Assembly: GCA_002500765.1 (NCBI GenBank)
Contig: DLSX01000117.1
Span: 1-10,577, forward strand
DNA: 10,577 bases
Direction: 5' to 3'
Source of the DNA: Neorhizobium sp. UBA7851
GTDB lineage: Bacteria; Pseudomonadota; Alphaproteobacteria; Rhizobiales; Rhizobiaceae
The translations under genes were made by a program, and so were the position numbers. The notes under the pieces were generated by a model that ran no database searches, was not told the origin of the DNA, and worked only from the letters and a program-made list of their open reading frames with translations. Below are positions 5,054 through 10,577 of the stretch, piece after piece. Every line of letters starts with the position of its first letter. The stretch's first letter is position 1.

Positions 5054-7573
5054 ATGAGCACGATGGCACGATCCTTGAAGGGAAGCCTGTCGAAAGGTTG
5101 GGAGATCTTCGCGGACAAAAGCGTCGCGACCCATGTCCCTTTCTACGTCCCAATCGAAAATGGCATCATCCGGCTAAAGAACGACTGCCTGGTCTCGACC
5201 ATCCAACTGACCGGGTTCTCCTTCGAGACCGCCGATATCGAAACCATCAACATGTTGCAGCGCCAGCGCAACGCAGCCTTCCGTGCAATCTCCTCGATCG
5301 GCAACTTCGCACTCTACACGCATGTCATCAGGCGCAAGGTCGCGCCATCGCTACCCTCGACCTTTGCCGATCCGTTCATGCAGCGTCTCGATCACGTCTA
5401 TCAATCGAGCATTTCCAGGAACGAGATGTTCGTGAACGACACTTATGTCTCGCTGGTCGTCCGTCCCTTGTTCAAAAAGGGCTCGACGCTCTCTCGCGTG
5501 ATGGGCATCGGCGGTAATGTCGTTCGCAAGGAGCAATTCCGGGCGATGCGCGACCGGCTGGTCGAGGCGACCCGCGCGCTGGAAAAGTCGCTTGCCGTCT
5601 ACAGTCCGAAGGTTCTGCGCGACGTCCAGCGTATCGAGGCCGATCTCGGCAATGGTCGCGCGATCTACAAGGCAATCGCCGACGATGCCGTCCTGGAGGA
5701 GGGCGCTCGAAAGGTCTGGTTCTCCGAACAATGCGAGTTCTTTTACACCCTGCTCAATGGTGGGCGCGTGCGTCCGGTCCGCCTCGGCAATACCCCGATT
5801 GACGAGATGCTACCGGCGCGCCGCACTTCGATCGGCAACCGCCTCATTCATCTTGAAGGCGATACGACTGGCGACGACCGGTATGCCGCCATGGTGTCGC
5901 TGAAGGAATATCCGCCCGAGACCGGTGCTGGCATGCTCGACTACATCCTCAAGCTGCCGTTCGAAATGGTGCTGACCCAGTCGATGTCCTTCGTCGACGA
6001 CATGTCCGCGCGTGGCCGCATCGAGCGTCTCGATCGGCAAATGTCGAAAGCGGACGAGGGCGGATCGAGTGTCCAGGCCAATCTCGACATTGCCCGCGAC
6101 GAGCTTGCCCGCAAGCGCGTCGCCTTCACCGAACATCATCTGACCGTCATGCCGATCGCCAAATCCATCGCGCAGCTCGACGATGCGGTTGCCCTGATCG
6201 GTAATGAACTGGGCGCGCTTGGCGCATCCTATGTCCGCGAAGACCTCAATACGGAGCCGGCCTACTGGGCGCAGCTTCCGGGAAATCAGGCCTATATCGC
6301 ACGCCGCGCGATGATCTCGACGTTGAACTGTGCCGGATTGAGCAGCTTTCACGCCTATCCCTATGGCAAGCCGGACGGCAATCACTGGGGGCCGGCGATC
6401 ACGATCTTCGAGACGACTTCCGGCACGCCGTTCTTCTTCAATTTCCATCAGGGTGATGTGGGGCATGCGACCGTCTTCGGGCCGACCGGCTCCGGCAAGA
6501 CAGTGATCATGTCCTTTCTGATCCTGCAGGCTTACCGGGTCAGCCCGCGGCTAAAAACGATCGTCTTCGACAAGGACCGGGGCCTCGACATCATGGTGAG
6601 GGCCGCAGGCGGCACATACATGACGCTTGAGCCCGGTGGACCCTCCGGTTGGAACCCGCTACTATTGGACGACACCGAGGAAAATCGTGTTTTCCTCTAT
6701 GGGCTTCTCAGCTTCATGCTGAAGCCGACAAAGGAGGGGGAAACCCTCTCGCCTCAGGAAGAGGCGATTATCCGCAATGCCATAAAGTCTGTTCTGAAGA
6801 CCAAGGACCGGACCTATCGGCGCCTTTCGTCCTTGCGCGCACTTCTTGCCGGCAGCGAGCGGACAGAAGGCAGCCTGATCGCCAGGCTCGACAAGTGGGT
6901 CGACAAGGGACCCTATGCCTGGCTCTTCGACAATGCCGACGACAGTCTCGACATTTCCCGTCCGATGATCGGCTTCGACATGACATCGATCCTGGACGAT
7001 CCGACGGTTCGCACCGCGGCACTCCTCTACATGTTCCATCGCCTGGACAAGATCTACGACGGCAAGGCGCCGATCATCAATTTGATGGACGAAGCCTGGA
7101 AGCTGCTCGACGACGACGAGTTCAAGCGCACCATGAAGGACTATTTCAAGACCATCCGAAAGCGGAACGGTCTGGTGATCTTCGGGACGCAGTCGGCCGA
7201 CGACGTGGTCCAATCGAGTGTCAGTCGCACCATCATCGAGCAGACCTCCACCAACATATTCTTCGCCAATCCGAAGGCCGACGAGAGCTCCTACGTGGAG
7301 CATTTCGGGCTATCGCGGGCCGAGTTCGACTGGGTCAAGAACGGCGATCCGAGCTCTCGTTTCATGCTGATCAAGCAGGCGAAAAGCAGCGTGATCGCGC
7401 GTGTCGACATGTCCCACATGCCCGAATTCATCAAGGTCTTGTCCGGGCGGGAAGAGACCGTTCGCGAGGTCGAGATGCTTCGCGACGAATACGGTGACGA
7501 CCCAAAGGGCTGGCTTTCGAAATTCTGCGACTGGGAGGGGGACGTGTCCGATGACCACGCCAAGACTTCCTGA
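5054..7573 (+). CDS. virB4: VirB4 T4SS ATPase, 839 aa
   Basis: This is the universal AAA+/RecA-like ATPase of type IV secretion, attached to the inner membrane, that powers pilin extraction and channel assembly. The N-terminal CagE/TrbE/VirB-type domain covers roughly 1-440. The nucleotide site follows: Walker A GPTGSGKT (476-483) and Walker B IINLMDE (674-680) with catalytic Glu680, then the GTQSADD stretch (711-717). The protein appears complete, with no frameshift. It is slightly longer than the Agrobacterium protein (789 aa). TGGAG at 5041-5045 supports ATG 5054; an in-frame ATG at 5063 is less likely. Its last 23 nt overlap the next gene, a different transglycosylase, which suggests translational coupling. 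No other family fits. Confidence 0.97.
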   Translation: MSTMARSLKGSLSKGWEIFADKSVATHVPFYVPIENGIIRLKNDCLVSTIQLTGFSFETADIETINMLQRQRNAAFRAISSIGNFALYTHVIRRKVAPSLPSTFADPFMQRLDHVYQSSISRNEMFVNDTYVSLVVRPLFKKGSTLSRVMGIGGNVVRKEQFRAMRDRLVEATRALEKSLAVYSPKVLRDVQRIEADLGNGRAIYKAIADDAVLEEGARKVWFSEQCEFFYTLLNGGRVRPVRLGNTPIDEMLPARRTSIGNRLIHLEGDTTGDDRYAAMVSLKEYPPETGAGMLDYILKLPFEMVLTQSMSFVDDMSARGRIERLDRQMSKADEGGSSVQANLDIARDELARKRVAFTEHHLTVMPIAKSIAQLDDAVALIGNELGALGASYVREDLNTEPAYWAQLPGNQAYIARRAMISTLNCAGLSSFHAYPYGKPDGNHWGPAITIFETTSGTPFFFNFHQGDVGHATVFGPTGSGKTVIMSFLILQAYRVSPRLKTIVFDKDRGLDIMVRAAGGTYMTLEPGGPSGWNPLLLDDTEENRVFLYGLLSFMLKPTKEGETLSPQEEAIIRNAIKSVLKTKDRTYRRLSSLRALLAGSERTEGSLIARLDKWVDKGPYAWLFDNADDSLDISRPMIGFDMTSILDDPTVRTAALLYMFHRLDKIYDGKAPIINLMDEAWKLLDDDEFKRTMKDYFKTIRKRNGLVIFGTQSADDVVQSSVSRTIIEQTSTNIFFANPKADESSYVEHFGLSRAEFDWVKNGDPSSRFMLIKQAKSSVIARVDMSHMPEFIKVLSGREETVREVEMLRDEYGDDPKGWLSKFCDWEGDVSDDHAKTS

Positions 7574-8726
7574 ACTGGCAACCGTCGGCGCGCTCGCGTT
7601 TGCCACCATGGTCGCACCCTCGGCCTCGCGCGCCCAGGTCCCGGTGAATGATGATGCTCGCCTGGAAAGCAATCAGGCGGCGCGCAATAGTTACGGGCCC
7701 TACCAGGCTGACACGCAAAGCGTCAGAGGCGCCTCCGGTGGGACGACCGATAGCGTCGCTCCGGGGCAGGGATCCGGAGCGCCGGCAGATTGCTCGGCGG
7801 CCGGAATGGGCGGCGATGCCGCGCCGGCCGGCCCGTCGAAACGAACCCCGAGTCAGCAGGAAGTCGCCCGCATGGTCCGGGACGAAGCGATTCGGCAGGG
7901 CGTCGATCCCAACTTTGCCATGGCAATCGCCGAGCAGGAATCGCGCTTCCGCCAATCGGCCCGTTCCGGGGTCGGAGCAACCGGCGTGATGCAGCTGATG
8001 CCAGGGACGGCAGCAGGGCTTGGTGTGAACCCATACGACACCCGGGATAATATCCGCGGCGGGGTCAAATACATCAAGCAACTGCAGGGAATGTTCGGTG
8101 ATCGCTACGATCTGATCGCCGCGGGCTACAATGCCGGCCCCTATCGGCAATCGCTTCAAAACGGCCAGATCCCGAACATTGCCGAGACCCAGGACTATGT
8201 CAAAAAGGTCTCAGGGTATTACGAGCGCAACAAGGCCGAAAATGGCGACCAGACGCCGACCGGGACCGAGACGACCGAACCTGAAGCGGTCAGCGATAGC
8301 ACGGGCTGTGGAGAACAGCTGAAAAAGGCTGTCGACCGCAACACACAGGCGCAGGTTGAACGCGCGACCACCTGGAATGCTTTTGCCCAGAAATCGCTCG
8401 AAGCGAACCAGCAGTATCTGCAGCGCCTTCAGGCCGGTCTGCAATCATCTTCGTCGAGCCTGCGAGGTTCTGGAGGCGGCAACTCCAAGGACAGTGACGG
8501 CTCGCTGGTCATGGCGCAAATCCAGTGCCCGACGACGATCATCGATACCGGCAGCACGCGCTGCTTTGCCGTCCCGGCGAACGCTACGACAGAGCAGATA
8601 CAGCGCTGGCTCGAGGATCTTCAGGAGGCGGCGCGCGCCAATGGTGACACTGCAACATTCTCGGCGATCGACGATCCGGCGCTTGGCTTGGTGACGGTCG
8701 TCGACGCCCGGCCAACGGAACACTGA
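7551..8726 (+). CDS. Second lytic transglycosylase with long C-terminal extension, 391 aa
   Basis: This is a second murein hydrolase in the same operon, exported to the periplasm: signal peptide 1-28 (GALAFATMVAPSASRA, cut before Gln29). The catalytic domain at about 103-225 has Glu130 in the canonical context EQESRF, GVMQLMP (145-151), NIRGGVKYI (167-175) and GYNAG (192-196). Residues 30-100 are a Gly/Ser/Pro linker. Beyond the domain, about 226-391, lies an extension with a predicted coiled coil (about 255-300) and a Ser/Gly stretch, not part of the catalytic fold. The mature N-terminus, QVPVND, resembles that of VirB5 encoded next (QVPVKD). ATG 7551 is chosen because it opens the signal peptide; GGAGG (7534-7538) lies somewhat far upstream. 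It may be a VirB1-type enzyme specialised for docking to the pilus, but that is inference. Confidence 0.88.
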   Translation: MTTPRLPELATVGALAFATMVAPSASRAQVPVNDDARLESNQAARNSYGPYQADTQSVRGASGGTTDSVAPGQGSGAPADCSAAGMGGDAAPAGPSKRTPSQQEVARMVRDEAIRQGVDPNFAMAIAEQESRFRQSARSGVGATGVMQLMPGTAAGLGVNPYDTRDNIRGGVKYIKQLQGMFGDRYDLIAAGYNAGPYRQSLQNGQIPNIAETQDYVKKVSGYYERNKAENGDQTPTGTETTEPEAVSDSTGCGEQLKKAVDRNTQAQVERATTWNAFAQKSLEANQQYLQRLQAGLQSSSSSLRGSGGGNSKDSDGSLVMAQIQCPTTIIDTGSTRCFAVPANATTEQIQRWLEDLQEAARANGDTATFSAIDDPALGLVTVVDARPTEH

Positions 8727-8748
8727 CGAAACAGCAAAGGAGAGGCTT

Positions 8749-9540
8749 ATGAATAGGATTGTTCTTGCCGTCGGGCTCAGTCTGGCCGCTGCCCCACACG
8801 CCTTCGCACAGGTCCCAGTCAAGGATAAGGAAAATATCGCGGCGGCGCAGGAAATCGAGCGGCTGTCGAAACAGATCCAGCAAGATACGTCGGTCGTCAA
8901 GGACAACGTGACGAAGACCCTGCAGGCGATCGTCGGTGATCGGACACAGGATGCCAGCCAGTTTGCCAAGCTCGCCACTGGCAATGGCTTCAGCATGGGC
9001 CAGGCACCCGACTTCAACTCGATCCTGTCGAGCAACCAGGCTGTGTTCGGCGGTATCAGTGGCCAGTTCCAGAACACGGCCGCCAAACTGATCAACGGTC
9101 TCAACCTCGTGAAAATGGTCGTCGATACGGCCAAGGGCGGCGAACTGTCCGGCGCCAATCAGGCCTATTCCCAAGGGATCAACGCCTTGACGACCCTAAC
9201 GGCGCTGACCGACGCGATGAACAGTGCCACGAAAGACCGCCAGAATTCCTTCATGCAGGCGACCGAGAAAGTCGGCTCAGCGCAGGACCTGAAGGGCGCC
9301 CTGGAACAGAACACCCAGATGGTGCTGCAGGGAAACCAGACCGCGAACGAGGCCGTCGGTTCCCTCAACAACCAGGTCATGCTGTTGAACCAGCAGTATA
9401 AGGCCGCTCTGGCGACGTCCTCGCAAAACCTGAAGACCTTCGCCACGCTTCCGGACAGTGTCATCCGTGATGGGGGAACGAGTACCGAGACGGCGTCAGT
9501 GCGCGATCAGTTGAAAGCCTTCGAGGAGCAGTCCAAGTGA
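8749..9540 (+). CDS. virB5: VirB5-like minor pilin / pilus-tip protein, 263 aa
   Basis: In this family the protein is a periplasmic minor component at the pilus tip that helps contact the recipient. The signal peptide is 1-20 (MNRIVLAVGLSLAAAPHAFA), cut before Gln21. The mature protein is almost entirely helical, rich in Gln, Asn, Ala and Lys, with no cysteine, as expected for VirB5. The C-terminal half carries a typical Gln/Asn-rich helical stretch (DLKGALEQNTQMVLQGNQTA). A strong ribosome site (AAAGGAGAGG, 8736-8745) precedes the ATG. Its TGA overlaps the GTG of the next gene. The assignment rests on composition, signal peptide and position between virB4 and virB6; VirB5 proteins diverge strongly in sequence. 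Confidence 0.85.
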   Translation: MNRIVLAVGLSLAAAPHAFAQVPVKDKENIAAAQEIERLSKQIQQDTSVVKDNVTKTLQAIVGDRTQDASQFAKLATGNGFSMGQAPDFNSILSSNQAVFGGISGQFQNTAAKLINGLNLVKMVVDTAKGGELSGANQAYSQGINALTTLTALTDAMNSATKDRQNSFMQATEKVGSAQDLKGALEQNTQMVLQGNQTANEAVGSLNNQVMLLNQQYKAALATSSQNLKTFATLPDSVIRDGGTSTETASVRDQLKAFEEQSK

Positions 9541-9746
9541 AGGTCCTTGTAACGATGGTCGGCATTACCCTGGCTCTCGGCGGCTGCGCCGGAAAATACG
9601 AGCAACTGGCGAAATGTTCGGCCGACGACAGTCCGGTGCCAGCGCTCGGTTACGGACCGGGGCCGCAGCCGGACCCATCAACGTCAGCGTTCGATGTGGT
9701 GCTGTCGCACGATTGCGGCCCGATGCGACCGGTCAATCAGTTCTAG
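9537..9746 (+). CDS. Small lipoprotein between virB5 and virB6, VirB7- or Eex-like, 69 aa
   Basis: This is a tiny lipoprotein: signal sequence MKVLVTMVGITLALGGC with lipobox L-G-G-C and lipidation at Cys17. Ala18 then predicts outer-membrane sorting. The mature part is about 53 residues, with a Pro/Gly-rich middle and two more cysteines (Cys27 and Cys60). The ending HDCGPMRPVNQF recalls the C-terminal Cys...RRP-N pattern of VirB7-type lipoproteins, which help assemble the VirB9/VirB10 outer-membrane core. Its place between virB5 and virB6 is also where entry-exclusion (Eex) lipoproteins lie in pKM101-type operons; virB7 itself usually follows virB6. It starts with GTG inside the virB5 stop (GTGA). 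Which of the two functions applies cannot be settled without the genes downstream. Confidence 0.75.
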   Translation: MKVLVTMVGITLALGGCAGKYEQLAKCSADDSPVPALGYGPGPQPDPSTSAFDVVLSHDCGPMRPVNQF

Positions 9747-9786
9747 CCGGCAATTTTAGTCCGCCAACCGGGTTTCGGAGAACGAG

Positions 9787-10577
9787 ATGGATCCAGTCAG
9801 CTATGCGATCAATTTCTATGGCGATGCGCTGAGATATTTCGACAAGATCAACGAGGCGTCGCTGGAGCGCGCATGGGGACTGTTTGCCAAGAACGGCAAC
9901 CTCATCAGCGCGATACTTGCGATTTTCCTAATCCTTTATTTTCTCTGGGCCGCTCTCGGTTTTTCGCGCATTTCGTTACAGGACATGGCGATCACGGGCT
10001 TCAAACTCGCTCTTGCTTATGCGCTGATCATGTCCTGGGCAACATTCTACGACAATATCGGCCAATTCGTGCTGTCCTCGCCGCAGGATCTCGGCTCGGC
10101 AATCTCGTCGGCAATGGGCGGCCAGTCGGCCGGGTCCGATCTCGCCAGCCAAGTCGCGTCGATGGCGCGCAAGGTCTACGACTTTGCCATGCAGCTGTTC
10201 AATTCCTACGAATCGGGCTGGCTGCCGAATGTCACCGGAGCGGTCATCGTCTTCATCGTTCTTGTCTTCGGCCTTTTGCCGATGCTGCTGATCCTCACCG
10301 GCGTCACATTGTTTGCCAAGATGATCACCGCCGTCATGCTGGCGATCGGGCCGATAGCAATCCTCTGCTATTTCTTCGGCATCACCCGCTTCGTCTTCGA
10401 TGCCTGGGTGAGGGGCGTCGCCTACGGCATGTTCATGCTTCTCTTCACCTTTATCATGGCCGGCCTCTCATTCGGTTTCCTGATCGGCATGATGGATACG
10501 ATCAACGGAGACATGGCGACGAAAGAGAACGCGCTCGCGATCGTGCTCGCCATGGTGCTCTACCTGGCGCTGATCTC
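9787..10577 (+). CDS. virB6: VirB6 polytopic inner-membrane channel protein (partial, cut by window end)
   Basis: This is the multi-spanning inner-membrane protein of the T4SS, thought to line the substrate path. The frame is open from ATG 9787 (GGAG at 9777-9780) to the window edge, giving 263 codons with no stop. Hydrophobic segments are visible at about 38-57, 68-86, 151-171, 172-195, 211-236 and 247-263. The region between 95 and 150 is a soluble loop rich in Ser/Gln/Ala. The stretch around 201-215 (RFVFDAWVRGVAYGM) contains the Trp conserved in the family. VirB6 is usually about 300 residues, so the missing part is likely small. It follows the small lipoprotein by 40 nt and completes the order B1-B2-B3-B4-(LT)-B5-lipoprotein-B6. 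Confidence 0.92.
   Translation, partial: MDPVSYAINFYGDALRYFDKINEASLERAWGLFAKNGNLISAILAIFLILYFLWAALGFSRISLQDMAITGFKLALAYALIMSWATFYDNIGQFVLSSPQDLGSAISSAMGGQSAGSDLASQVASMARKVYDFAMQLFNSYESGWLPNVTGAVIVFIVLVFGLLPMLLILTGVTLFAKMITAVMLAIGPIAILCYFFGITRFVFDAWVRGVAYGMFMLLFTFIMAGLSFGFLIGMMDTINGDMATKENALAIVLAMVLYLALI

Noticed and set aside
7401..7550. Upstream extension of the second transglycosylase to the ATG at 7401
   Set aside because: It would overlap virB4 by 173 nt and add 50 residues before a clear signal peptide that begins at 7551.

Overview
The window carries the first two thirds of a conjugation-type (VirB/T4SS) operon on the + strand, preceded by an accessory segment with unusual non-coding DNA. 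GC-rich coding sequence, frequent ATGA/GTGA overlaps and the VirB protein features suggest an alphaproteobacterial replicon, most likely a Rhizobiales-type plasmid or integrative element. This placement is inference: no replication, relaxase or taxonomic marker gene is in view.

Layout: (1) A small orphan gene of unknown function (170-523) ends in a hairpin. (2) About 1.3 kb (524-1820) holds no convincing gene. Its first half (531-1096) is packed with perfect inverted repeats and palindromes. Its second half (1207-1678) is one continuous array of 8-bp units that keeps phase for 59 units: a perfect core flanked by degenerate copies. (3) A two-gene unit follows (1821-2621 and 2626-3084): a protein with two CxxC pairs, then a lipoprotein. 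Neither is recognised. (4) The T4SS operon starts at 3220: a VirB1-like lytic transglycosylase, VirB2 pilin, VirB3, VirB4 ATPase, a second and different lytic transglycosylase, VirB5, a small VirB7-/Eex-like lipoprotein, and VirB6, which is cut by the window end. The genes are overlapping or nearly so and look like one transcript. VirB7-VirB11 and VirD4 homologues would be expected downstream.

How the parts connect: a near-palindromic element (core TTATAC-NNN-AGTG-TAA) lies at the start of the unknown two-gene unit (1800-1821) and twice in front of the T4SS operon (3130-3152 and 3184-3206). This suggests that one regulator, not encoded in this window, controls both transcripts, and so that the two unknown proteins work with the secretion system. 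In the T4SS, the two transglycosylases would open the peptidoglycan, VirB2 and VirB5 would build the pilus, VirB3, VirB4 and VirB6 would form the inner-membrane platform and motor, and the small lipoprotein would act at the outer membrane.

The two most unusual items are the phase-locked octamer array and the shared operator linking an undescribed gene pair to the T4SS.
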